Below are positions 1-7,329 of a DNA stretch of 64,000 nt, one piece after another. Position 1 is the stretch's first letter. Every line of letters starts with the position of its first letter. Made by a program: the position numbers and the translations under genes. The notes beneath the pieces are model-generated. The model was not told the origin of the DNA and ran no database searches. It saw only the letters and a program-made list of their open reading frames with translations. Location: the NCBI GenBank assembly GCA_030606485.1, contig JAUWGH010000004.1:186001-250000 (forward strand), read 5' to 3'. This stretch comes from Promethearchaeota archaeon (GTDB taxonomy: Archaea > Asgardarchaeota > Lokiarchaeia > Sigyniarchaeales > SOKP01).

Positions 1-128
1 TTCGAGAAAGTTAAAGTCAGTTTATCAATATCTTCACTCATTTTTCCAACCTTATTTATTGTAACATCCAAACTATTAGTTATTTGATTTATTTTATTTA
101 ATATCTCATCTATTAAATTTTCAGTCAA
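1..128 (-). CDS. coiled-coil protein, N-terminal part (runs off the window)
   Basis: An open frame starts at a TTG (126-128) preceded by a purine-rich GGTGGAG ribosome-binding site and runs out of the left edge after about 42 codons. The visible peptide is a heptad-like amphipathic helix (LTENLIDEILNKINQITNSL and onward). It looks like the 133-aa coiled-coil protein just upstream on the same strand (159-560), with only 30 nt between them, so the two probably form one transcription unit of related helical proteins. No family was recognised. The TTG start is chosen because there is no in-frame ATG before residue 30 and the ribosome-binding site fits. Confidence 0.55.
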   Translation of the reverse strand, partial: MTENLIDEILNKINQITNSLDVTINKVGKMSEDIDKLTLTFS

Positions 129-158
129 TTTCTCCACCCTTCTTATTTTTAATTAAAT

Positions 159-560
159 TTATGATGGTAATACCTGCTCTTTAAATTTATTAATTGAATC
201 TAACGCTTCTTTAATTAAGAGGTCAACATTTTCTTGTTTTAATGTTTGTTCCGCGATACTAGAAAATGAATCTAAGTTTTGGATTAATTGCTCAATTGAA
301 TCAATGGCTAAATTTTTTTGAAGTTTTTCTAATTCAATCGTTACATTTTTACCAATACTTTCTAAAGTGGAAATATGAGCAGTACCTCCATCTTCTATCT
401 GAAATTTAAGATCACCAAATTGTTTAGAAAGATTGGATATTTTTTCTTCAATATTTTTATTTAAGCCATCTAATGATTCCTTTAAACCTTGAATTGCATT
501 GCCTAACTGAGCGATTCTTTTATAAATATTTTGTAATAAATCGGTAAGCATTTCCGCCAT
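159..560 (-). CDS. small coiled-coil protein
   Basis: A 133-aa protein, almost wholly helical, with repeated leucine/isoleucine heptads (residues 5-50 and 70-125) and no membrane segment, cysteine cluster or catalytic motif. It begins with ATG and is followed after 30 nt by another coiled-coil gene. Repeats such as LKESLDGLNKNIEEKISNLS suggest self-association or pairing with the neighbouring protein. Function unknown; a structural or adaptor role is only a guess from composition. Confidence 0.6.
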   Translation of the reverse strand: MAEMLTDLLQNIYKRIAQLGNAIQGLKESLDGLNKNIEEKISNLSKQFGDLKFQIEDGGTAHISTLESIGKNVTIELEKLQKNLAIDSIEQLIQNLDSFSSIAEQTLKQENVDLLIKEALDSINKFKEQVLPS

Positions 561-847
561 AAATCATCATCACATTATATTAAATATTGAACTTTTTTTG
601 TATAACCATCTAAGAGTTTTTAAGCTTATTATTTTTTTGTTAAAATTAAAAAGATTGTTATTAAATTTATTTTTATTGATTTTCCTAATTCATTGATAAA
701 TTCAATAAATCATTGTCTTATGTTAATAAAATTTTTATTAATTTAACAATTAAATTGATAATAGAACAATAAGAAAAGAATTATTACAAAAAATTTATTT
801 AAAAAACGCTCCCATGGCTAAGCTTGGTTTAAAGCGCTGGTCTTATA

Positions 848-900
848 AGACATATAGACATACAAAAAAAATAAGAATTCTGTCTATAAGCATTTAGGAG
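848..900 (+). other. tRNA-Ile intron 1 (canonical 37/38 position)
   Basis: A 53-nt intron between positions 37 (A847) and 38 (A901). Loop bases 842-845 pair with 895-898, giving a 4-bp central helix with one G-U pair, flanked by 3-nt bulges on both sides as the archaeal splicing endonuclease needs. Inside it an 8-bp hairpin stem, TATAGACA (853-860) with TGTCTATA (881-888), holds the intron. The exact cut points are inferred from the fold. Confidence 0.75.
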
Positions 901-922
901 AACCAGAGAACGGGGGATCGAA

Positions 923-952
923 AGAAAGAGCCATTTGGACTCATTCTGATAT
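923..952 (+). other. tRNA-Ile intron 2 (T-loop, about 59/60)
   Basis: A 30-nt insert in the T-loop. Without it the loop is 7 nt (917-922 plus 953). The central helix ATCG (917-920)/TGAT (947-950) has 3-nt bulges AAA and ATG, and an inner stem GAA-GAG (924-930) pairs with CTC-TTC (940-946) around one A-A mismatch. This is a complete bulge-helix-bulge in a non-canonical place. Confidence 0.7.
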
Positions 953-998
953 GCCCCCTGGGAGCACTAATTCTTTAATTCCGATAAAAAAGAAGATA

Positions 999-1544
999 TT
1001 ATTTTTTTTTGATAACGCGAGTTAGTGAAGCAGATATTGCCCAACCAATAGTAAAGAAAAGTAAAATCCATTTCATAAGTGCAACCCAAGAGTGAGATAC
1101 TGCCCAAATATCTGGAAAACCTAGTGGATCTGTAAGCATTGCTAATATAAATCCATTTTCAATAGCATCCAAACTCGCTGCAATAATTCCTAAAATAGCA
1201 ATTAAGAAACCTGACTTCCTCCATCTTGTGCTTTCGTTAAATTTTCTAGCAATAATTAAAGCAAGAGAGAAGATTAAAATCCCATAACTAACCATAAACC
1301 CGTAATCGAGTATTTCTGCGATTCTATAGTTATTTATATCCACTGTATTCATTGTATTAAAGTGGGACTTAATAATTTCACCACTAAATGATAGTTGACT
1401 TTCTATATAATTTACTGGATAATTTGATATAATGGAAAAATAAGTCATAATGGGATAAACAATAAACAGAAGAATTATACTAAAAATTAATAATACTCGA
1501 TTTTTTTTAGTAGATGGCCAATCAGATAATTTCTCTAAAAACAT
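999..1544 (-). CDS. four-helix membrane protein
   Basis: A 181-aa protein with about four hydrophobic segments (roughly residues 18-40, 82-102, 111-130 and 150-172). A polar stretch after the first helix probably faces outward. A DAIENGF motif lies at the end of the third helix, and the chain ends in a basic tail RVIKKK, which suggests a cytoplasmic C-terminus. No family recognised. It stands alone, convergent with the tRNA-Ile gene; the T-run at 1002-1010, inside its last codons on the other strand, could serve as the tRNA terminator. Confidence 0.6.
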   Translation of the reverse strand: MFLEKLSDWPSTKKNRVLLIFSIILLFIVYPIMTYFSIISNYPVNYIESQLSFSGEIIKSHFNTMNTVDINNYRIAEILDYGFMVSYGILIFSLALIIARKFNESTRWRKSGFLIAILGIIAASLDAIENGFILAMLTDPLGFPDIWAVSHSWVALMKWILLFFTIGWAISASLTRVIKKK

Positions 1545-1714
1545 TTTTCACAAATGATCTTAATTTTCTAAGTTTATTTTGATTAGAATAATTAATTAAA
1601 AAATTTATTTAATTCTTTTGAGTTTTTTAAATATTCTTAACTTATATCCCTAAACTTCGGATTTTTGACTTAAAAGAGACCTAAACAAAAAAGGAATGTA
1701 AAAATATGAAAAAT

Positions 1715-2401
1715 TTAACCCACTAATTTTACTTTAATTTGTCCAATGAGCCATTTTTTAATTTGGATAAAATTTTTTAACATACCTTTCCCTTGTTCAG
1801 TAGGAAACTCTTGCTCCTGTGGTAGGTTTTGAGTGTATGTCATCCATTTATTTAGAGCGAGCTGTACCAAATTATACCCTTCAGCTTTTTTTATGATCGG
1901 AATTACGGCGAAAGTTTCTCTTGTGTCACCTACAGAGAAGTATATCTTTCTTATAACATCTCCAATCATTACTCCGTTAATTACTTCATCTATTTTCCTT
2001 AGAACAATAATAGATTTTAATATTTGGTTTTTTACGTTATCATCAAGGGCACTAAACCCTTTCTTCCTATTTTCTATTATTTCTTTAATTTTTTCAGTTA
2101 AAGATTCTATCTCTTCTTCGGTATTAGCAAAATAAGTTATATTTACTCCGTCATCTGTTGCTTGAACTTTGCAGAAATATTTTTTAGTTGAATTAAACAT
2201 AATTATTGTGCTTCCTTTTTCTTCTGCAGAGAGTTTAATCCAAATAGCACGGAGTTGGACGTCATTACAGCAATGATATGAAATTTCAAATAATTCTTTT
2301 TTTGATAAAGAATCATAGGGTATAGTAATGATTTTATTTTTCCAGTTTTTCTCAACAATATTTTTATATTGTGATAAAATCTTGTTTTCGACCACGACCA
2401 T
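1715..2401 (-). CDS. hypothetical soluble protein
   Basis: A 228-aa protein starting at ATG, without membrane segments. The N-terminal half looks alpha/beta; a charged helix around residues 92-125 is followed by a second region with IDEVINGVMIGDVIRK, and a helical C-terminus ends in basic residues. I do not recognise a family. It is followed by SepSecS on the same strand, but the 92-nt gap to 2493-3869 actually places it downstream of that gene, so it may be co-transcribed behind SepSecS. A role in selenocysteine biology is possible only by position. Confidence 0.55.
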   Translation of the reverse strand: MVVVENKILSQYKNIVEKNWKNKIITIPYDSLSKKELFEISYHCCNDVQLRAIWIKLSAEEKGSTIIMFNSTKKYFCKVQATDDGVNITYFANTEEEIESLTEKIKEIIENRKKGFSALDDNVKNQILKSIIVLRKIDEVINGVMIGDVIRKIYFSVGDTRETFAVIPIIKKAEGYNLVQLALNKWMTYTQNLPQEQEFPTEQGKGMLKNFIQIKKWLIGQIKVKLVG

Positions 2402-2492
2402 ATAACACCCACAAAAAGATAAGAAATTTCTTATAATAATTTATCTTTTGCTAACATATAAATATTTATTGTAGTTTTTAATTTTAGTTGGT

Positions 2493-3869
2493 TTATTGGT
2501 TTAAGGATTTACTGAATTGATCATAAGATTTTTGAAATCTTTCAATACTTAAATCGATATCTTTTTTTGTTGCACCTATTGCAGAATTCATAACAATATA
2601 GGCATGTGGATAATGATTACAACACATCCCAAATGATTTTTCAGTTGGATCATATATTCTTGGGCCGGTAACTCGCAGAGTATATAATGCACCTCCTAAT
2701 GAAGATAAATTTTTTCCTTTAAGATTATCTAATGTTAATGCAACAGCCACAGGATTAAACACATTGAGTATTTTTTCTCCAATTTTATCAGCAATTTTGT
2801 TTAATTCAACTGCTAAATATTTTCGATTTTTCTTTTGTTCTTCTATAAGAGCTTGATAACCTTTAATACCTAATGAGAGTATAGAAATTAAAAACTGAAA
2901 AATGGGTGAGGCATTAGCTCGTCCGGCATATGTTCGGCTAATTTTTTCCATTGTATCTTTATGTGGTGTGCATATAATTGACCCACCAACTGGTGTTAGA
3001 AAGTTTTTATCAGTAGATTGAATTATTGCATCAACTCTTCCAGCGTCTATAGCTGATCTTATCATTTTCATCCATTCTTCACTTTGCACTCCATACGCAT
3101 TAACAACTATATGAGCAATATCTTTCTCTTGTGCTAATTTTGCAATTTCTTTAATATTATCTGCTTCACGAGGAGGAAAAAAGCTTGTAAATGATAAGAT
3201 TGAGAAGGTATCTTTATCAATTCCAGCAGATATCTTTTCTATTGGAACACGAACAGCATCTCCATATATTTCTCCTTCAACAATTTTGGGTTCAGCACCC
3301 ATATATTTAATCCCTTTTATTATCGAGGTATGATCTAACCTAGGCACAACTACTTTTCTTTTATAAAGAGTATCATTTTTCCATTCAGGTCTTAATCCAG
3401 CTAAACACAATGATAAGGACATTCCGGTCGCCATTGGAACAACTAGAGTATCTTTGATATTTGGTAGTCCAAACTTAGTCATTGCATATTTTGCTAATTT
3501 ATTAGTTAATTCATGCATGATGGACCCGCCCGGCGCTTTAGGTTGAGGAGCACTAATTTCTCCACTTCTACCAATTCCATGACAAAAACCAGCAGAGTAG
3601 AGATTTAATAATGGTGTTGAAATACGTGCTTCCCTTTCACCCACTCTAGCGGCATCTGAATCTTTATCTGTATCCATTTGAGATAATAATTTTAATAAAA
3701 ATTTTATTTGCTCATCTTCCCAAGGCTCTTCCGGAACTCGTTTTTGTTCTAATAAATTTTTAATTGGCTTTAACCAATTATCAAGAACAATTTGTCCCCT
3801 ATTAATCATATTTTGTGGAATTTTCGAGCCCTTAATTAAATCCTTTATTTTTTTTTCAAACATACTCAT
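2493..3869 (-). CDS. spcS: O-phosphoseryl-tRNA(Sec):selenocysteinyl-tRNA synthase (SepSecS)
   Basis: This PLP enzyme turns Sep-tRNA(Sec) into Sec-tRNA(Sec) with selenophosphate as donor, the last step of selenocysteine synthesis in archaea and eukaryotes. The 458-aa length fits the family. Diagnostic motifs are REARIST near residues 79-85, GFCHGIGRSG at 94-103, the QPKAPGGS substrate loop at 109-116, and QSTDKNFLTPVGGS near 284-297, in which K288 matches the PLP-binding lysine. The gene lies directly downstream of the tRNA-Sec gene, 33 nt from its encoded CCA end and on the same strand, so the enzyme and its tRNA substrate may share a transcript. PSTK, which makes Sep-tRNA, and SelD are not in the window. 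Confidence 0.93.
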   Translation of the reverse strand: MSMFEKKIKDLIKGSKIPQNMINRGQIVLDNWLKPIKNLLEQKRVPEEPWEDEQIKFLLKLLSQMDTDKDSDAARVGEREARISTPLLNLYSAGFCHGIGRSGEISAPQPKAPGGSIMHELTNKLAKYAMTKFGLPNIKDTLVVPMATGMSLSLCLAGLRPEWKNDTLYKRKVVVPRLDHTSIIKGIKYMGAEPKIVEGEIYGDAVRVPIEKISAGIDKDTFSILSFTSFFPPREADNIKEIAKLAQEKDIAHIVVNAYGVQSEEWMKMIRSAIDAGRVDAIIQSTDKNFLTPVGGSIICTPHKDTMEKISRTYAGRANASPIFQFLISILSLGIKGYQALIEEQKKNRKYLAVELNKIADKIGEKILNVFNPVAVALTLDNLKGKNLSSLGGALYTLRVTGPRIYDPTEKSFGMCCNHYPHAYIVMNSAIGATKKDIDLSIERFQKSYDQFSKSLNQ

Positions 3870-3901
3870 TCTTTCAATCTATATATGATAAATAAATAAT
3901 A

Positions 3902-4018
3902 TGGCGGCCTCTGAGGGGAATCGAACCCCTACTCCTTCGCAGAGTAAGTGGATTTCTTCAGATCTCTTTAAAGTCTCTTGAAGTCCATTGTCTGAGACCA
4001 CTCAAACCGTCAGAGGCC
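3902..4018 (-). tRNA. selC: tRNA-Sec(UCA) with an intron and encoded CCA
   Basis: Read on the minus strand, a 9-bp acceptor stem GGCCTCTGA (4018-4010) pairs with TCAGAGGCC (3914-3906). Then come a 7-bp D-stem GTTTGAG/CTCAGAC (one G-U) with a 4-nt loop TGGT, a 6-bp anticodon stem with one A-C mismatch, a long variable arm TACTC..GAGTA, and a 4-bp T-stem GGGG/CCCC. The 9/4 stem pattern, 7-bp D-stem and G73 are hallmarks of archaeal tRNA-Sec. A 24-nt intron follows A37, and removing it gives the normal loop CUUCAAA with anticodon UCA (3979-3981). GCCA ends the gene, so CCA is encoded. SepSecS lies just downstream and SelB is nearby. Confidence 0.9.
3954..3977 (-). other. tRNA-Sec intron (37/38)
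   Basis: A 24-nt insert in the anticodon loop. The central helix CTTCA (3983-3979) pairs perfectly with TGAAG (3960-3956), with 3-nt bulges AGA and AAA on either side: a bulge-helix-bulge substrate. The anticodon itself is buried in the helix. Boundaries are inferred from the fold and from the need for a 7-nt loop. Confidence 0.75.
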
Positions 4019-4124
4019 ATATGATATTGTTTTATTATTTTTTGTATTTATGTTATTAGAATTGATATTAAATAAAAAGAATTTTAAAATAAAAAATATG
4101 TTTTCGATATTTTTTATCATTATC

Positions 4125-4949
4125 TTATTTTCCAATAAATTTCGGTTCTCTTTTTTCTTTTAAAGCATTTAAGGATTCATTAAAATCTTTACTTACTAGT
4201 GTTTTTATCCATCCTTTATTTTCTAAATCTAACTGTTTTTCTATTATATCTTTAAAATAAGCATGCATCGTCTTTTTCATTAATTTAATTGATAAACTAG
4301 GACCCATTGGAGGAATTAATCGTAATGCTTGTTTCCTAACATAAGGTATTAACTCTTTTTTTGGTAAAACTTTATTAATTCCAATGTTTAAATCATAAGC
4401 CTGCCGAGCGGTAAGTTTCTCTCCAAAATAGAATAATTCTTTAGCTCTTTGAAATCCAATAATAAGTGGCAGGAGAAAGGTTGTAGCAAAATCTGGCATA
4501 ACCGCTCTTTTGATAAAAAAAAGTGCAATCCATGCATCTTCTGAAATATAAACTAAATCAGAGCAGACTAAAGGCAATGTAAAGCCACCACCAACAGCAA
4601 GACCATTAATTGCCGTAATTACTGGTTTTGAGAAATTCCAGAATTTTAAACATAATTTTTTAGAAGCCATATCTCTTAAATTAATTTCCTTAATATATTC
4701 AGAAGGAATTTCTTTAAACATATCCTTAGAAAAATAACCTCCTGAACAAAAAGCATTAGCTTCTTCGCAACCGGTTAAAATTATTACCTTAATTTCTTTA
4801 TCTTTCTCCGCAATATCAATTGCATACCATAATTCCAAAAGAGATAGTGCAGAGAGTGCATTTTTTCGTTCTGGCCTGTTTAATGTAATAGTGACTATTC
4901 CATTTGCTTCCTTTTCAAATAAAATATCCTTAAAATCTTTAATATCCAT
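4125..4949 (-). CDS. enoyl-CoA hydratase/isomerase (crotonase) family protein
   Basis: A 274-aa crotonase-fold protein. LNRPERKNALS (23-33), the oxyanion-hole segments CSGGYFSKDM (68-77) and INGLAVGGGFTLPLV (114-128), and a C-terminal helical region are all present. At the place of the usual catalytic Glu pair the sequence reads FFIKRAVMPDFATT. The first Glu appears absent and only an Asp remains, so isomerase activity, or another reaction on acyl-CoA, is as likely as hydration. It starts with ATG, stands 107 nt upstream of tRNA-Sec on the same strand, and has no acyl-CoA partner genes nearby. Confidence 0.85.
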   Translation of the reverse strand: MDIKDFKDILFEKEANGIVTITLNRPERKNALSALSLLELWYAIDIAEKDKEIKVIILTGCEEANAFCSGGYFSKDMFKEIPSEYIKEINLRDMASKKLCLKFWNFSKPVITAINGLAVGGGFTLPLVCSDLVYISEDAWIALFFIKRAVMPDFATTFLLPLIIGFQRAKELFYFGEKLTARQAYDLNIGINKVLPKKELIPYVRKQALRLIPPMGPSLSIKLMKKTMHAYFKDIIEKQLDLENKGWIKTLVSKDFNESLNALKEKREPKFIGK

Positions 4950-5042
4950 AATAAGTAGAATGGTAAAATAGAATAAAACTTTTCACAACGAAACCAGTTA
5001 AGCTGTTAGAGGATATTCCTTTATTTTTATAATCCATTTATA

Positions 5043-5690
5043 CTATTTAGGAAGTTCTATTGCAGCTAGTTGTTCGACATTAAGGCGTTTTAATCCAGAT
5101 TTGGATAAAGACACCCCATAAACTCTCTCTATAAATGATACTATTAAATGCGCAGTAGCGCCCCATACATTATATTTTGGATAACGGTAAATTGGAAATT
5201 TCTTGGAACCAATTTCAAAATAAGTTTCGGTGAAATTTTGTTGGTCTAAAAAGAAATCCATGGGAATTTGATAAATTTCTTCTACTTCAATATCTTGTTT
5301 TTTCAATTGAGCTCCACTTTGGATTAAACCTACGAAAGGAGTTATAATATATCTTGTAGTGGTTGGTAGATCATCCAAACACCCGAGTATTTTGATATAT
5401 TCTTTAGAAACACCAATTTCCTCTTCAGTTTCTCTAAGAGCTGTATCTAGAAGTGAATTATCGAGATTTGGATCAAATTTCCCTCCTGGAAATGACATTT
5501 CTTTCCGATGTCGTTTTCCTACGTTTGTCCTTTTAATAAGAATCACGTTAAAAGAATTATCAATCTCCATGAACGGGAATAATACAGCAGAGTTTCTAAA
5601 TAAATCGTGCTTAATTTTTAATCTATCAGGAGAATCAAAATTCATTAGCTTGCTTTTAATGATCTGTACATCAATGTGTCTTTTATTCAT
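5043..5690 (-). CDS. NUDIX hydrolase, probable CoA pyrophosphatase
   Basis: A 215-aa NUDIX protein. KRHRKEMSFPGGKFDP (59-74) carries the SFPGG sequence typical of CoA/acyl-CoA diphosphatases, followed by ALRETEEEIGV (84-94), the core of the NUDIX box with its metal-binding glutamates. The usual Glu five residues after the glycine pair is replaced within NLDNS. Family members cleave CoA to 4'-phosphopantetheine and 3',5'-ADP. The next gene on this strand is the crotonase, about 90 nt on, which also handles CoA esters. The C-terminus has an amphipathic helix with a WGATAHLIVSF motif common in the subfamily. Confidence 0.85.
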   Translation of the reverse strand: MNKRHIDVQIIKSKLMNFDSPDRLKIKHDLFRNSAVLFPFMEIDNSFNVILIKRTNVGKRHRKEMSFPGGKFDPNLDNSLLDTALRETEEEIGVSKEYIKILGCLDDLPTTTRYIITPFVGLIQSGAQLKKQDIEVEEIYQIPMDFFLDQQNFTETYFEIGSKKFPIYRYPKYNVWGATAHLIVSFIERVYGVSLSKSGLKRLNVEQLAAIELPK

Positions 5691-5766
5691 GAATAAATAG
5701 TAAAATTTTATTTTTCTTTTTAATTTTATAATATAATTTTAAAGAAATAATTAATGGTATATTTGA

Positions 5767-6090
5767 ATGGTAAAATTGCCTAAAGAATTGCAGCAGAATA
5801 AGAAAGGACCTGGACCAAGTAGGATAAACAAAAAATGTTCAGTTGAAGAGTGCGGAGAAATAGCTATCCGTTCCTTATCAAAACAAAAATGGGAGTCATA
5901 TGCTGAGAGAGCAAATTTAAAATTAAAGAAATCAAAAGATAGGAATTTTTATTTATGTAAAGTGCATTATAAAGCTGCTAATAAATATCGTAAGTCAGCA
6001 GAAAAGCTTACGAGGAAAAATATTTTTACTGAAAATACACGATATGGCATAGCAACTAAAAAGAAAGCAATTAGTCCCTGGGATAAATAA
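5767..6090 (+). CDS. small basic protein with a possible zinc site
   Basis: A 107-aa lysine-rich protein. Cysteines and a histidine in CSVEEC (24-29) and LCKVH (63-67) could form a C-x4-C...C-x2-H zinc site, after which a basic helical tail follows. Its charge suggests RNA, DNA or ribosome binding. No family recognised. It starts with ATG, is divergent from the NUDIX gene, and is followed by a small membrane-protein gene on the other strand. Confidence 0.55.
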   Translation: MVKLPKELQQNKKGPGPSRINKKCSVEECGEIAIRSLSKQKWESYAERANLKLKKSKDRNFYLCKVHYKAANKYRKSAEKLTRKNIFTENTRYGIATKKKAISPWDK

Positions 6091-6106
6091 GATAAAATAA
6101 AAATGA

Positions 6107-6241
6107 CTAAGGTATATTTGCGATTTGAGCCATTTTATCAAAATAAGAATATATTAAGTCTATTTGGTTTAAACTTAAACCTATAGTAATGAATGTTAAA
6201 GCAACAAGAAGGGCAATAACAGCAACTATTTTTGATCGCAT
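6107..6241 (-). CDS. short single-span membrane protein
   Basis: A 44-aa frame from ATG (6239-6241) to TAG (6107-6109). It begins MRSKIVAVIALLVALTF, a positively charged start and one hydrophobic helix of about 20 residues, followed by a polar tail ending KMAQIANIP. The composition is that of a real small membrane peptide rather than random AT-rich translation, and it fills the gap between two genes. Function unknown. Confidence 0.4.
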   Translation of the reverse strand: MRSKIVAVIALLVALTFITIGLSLNQIDLIYSYFDKMAQIANIP

Positions 6242-6310
6242 TATTAACTCATAACAAAATAATTTTTGATTTTAAATAAAACTTGTTAATTCGATAATTT
6301 AAATTTATTT

Positions 6311-7213
6311 TTATCTATTTTTAGTATATTTTTTTAGTGTTTCAATCATTAAGTCTTTTTTTCTTATCTTAACTTCTAAATCTTTCTCTTTAGGTTTGAA
6401 TTCATCTTCTTTTATTTCTTTTGAACTTAATCTACCTTTTAAGAATTTTAAATCTCTTTTTAAATCTAATTTCTCAGCTTCTATTCTTGCTGACCATAAT
6501 TTTATGCCTAGTTGTAAATTTTTGAGATTTTGTTTTGCTTCTTCCAATTCTTTCTTATATTCTAACTTTAGGCTTTCATAAATCTCTTTATCTACTTTCC
6601 TGAGTTTGAGATTAGTATGTAAGGTGTTCAACTGATCTTTTTTTTCGGCAATTATCTTTTCATAAGTTAAATATTCAAATTCACCACTTATCTGACCTTT
6701 AATCTCTTGCTCTTTTACTTCTAAATCCGATTTTATTTTTTTTAGCGCGTCAAGTTTAATCTTTACATCTGCCGTATATTCTGCTTCTATTTCATATTGA
6801 TCATCTTCAATTAATTTTTCCACATCATCAAACTTTGCGGCAAGTCTTTTTTTCTTATTTTTAATGTCTCGAAGATCAACCATTAATTCTAATCGCTTTT
6901 TAATCTCATCAGAGAGAGGTAGTATTTCTTTAAATTCTTCTTTATGCTTTTCTTTAACCTTCTTTGCTTTTTTATCCTTTTTTTGTTTCACTTCTTCTTT
7001 TTCTCCCACCTCAATTTGCTCTTTCTCTTCTATTGGCTCATCAATTGATGGAGTCTCCTTTTCATCCTCTTTAAATTCCTCTTCTACCTTAATTTCTTTT
7101 TTCGTTTCTTCTTTTGGTTTGTCAAGTCCAGAAAGCATTGGTTTTCCACAATAGATACAAAACTTATCTGTTGACCTTGCTTTTTTACCACAATAAGGAC
7201 AAAAATTCGTCAT
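6311..7213 (-). CDS. zinc-ribbon and coiled-coil protein
   Basis: A 300-aa protein with three parts: an N-terminal double-CxxC zinc ribbon (CPYCGKKARSTDKFCIYCGK, residues 5-24), an acidic/lysine-rich disordered linker (about 30-95), and a long coiled coil (about 105-295). There is no signal or membrane segment, so it is cytoplasmic. The architecture is common among Asgard proteins of unknown role, and a scaffold or adaptor function is inferred from shape only. It is divergent from selB, with 116 nt between the starts, so the two genes may share a control region. Confidence 0.65.
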   Translation of the reverse strand: MTNFCPYCGKKARSTDKFCIYCGKPMLSGLDKPKEETKKEIKVEEEFKEDEKETPSIDEPIEEKEQIEVGEKEEVKQKKDKKAKKVKEKHKEEFKEILPLSDEIKKRLELMVDLRDIKNKKKRLAAKFDDVEKLIEDDQYEIEAEYTADVKIKLDALKKIKSDLEVKEQEIKGQISGEFEYLTYEKIIAEKKDQLNTLHTNLKLRKVDKEIYESLKLEYKKELEEAKQNLKNLQLGIKLWSARIEAEKLDLKRDLKFLKGRLSSKEIKEDEFKPKEKDLEVKIRKKDLMIETLKKYTKNR

Positions 7214-7329
7214 TTTATTTCACCTAGTCTTCTATATTGATTTCTTTTATAATTCTCAATATTGCAGAATTATTAATATATATTATATATTATTATTTTG
7301 ATTAAAGAACTAATTTTTAAATATTTAGT

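Larger units (their letters stand above)
808..965 (+). tRNA. tRNA-Ile(UAU) with two introns
   Basis: The acceptor strands GCTCCCA (808-814) and TGGGAGC (959-965) pair perfectly. T8 is followed by a D-stem GCT/AGC and G18G19 at 826-827. The anticodon stem CTGGT (837-841) pairs with ACCAG (902-906), and the T-stem GGGGG (912-916) with CCCCC (954-958). The loop reads C-U-UAU-A and then a 53-nt intron before A38, so the anticodon is UAU (844-846). A second insert of about 30 nt lies in the T-loop. Both junctions fold as bulge-helix-bulge motifs: CTTA/TAGG with bulges 846-848 and 899-901, and ATCG/TGAT with bulges 921-923 and 951-953. No CCA is encoded. Position 54 is A rather than U. The UAU anticodon reads AUA, which most archaea read with a modified CAU tRNA. 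Confidence 0.85.

Noticed and set aside
1833-2135. 100-aa plus-strand frame inside the 228-aa minus-strand gene
   Set aside because: Composition is that of an antisense shadow (strings of hydrophobic and Ser residues) with no ribosome-binding site.
6864-7154. Ser/Phe-rich plus-strand frame
   Set aside because: It is the antisense of the Glu/Lys-rich linker of the zinc-ribbon protein, which always yields Ser/Phe/Leu codons.
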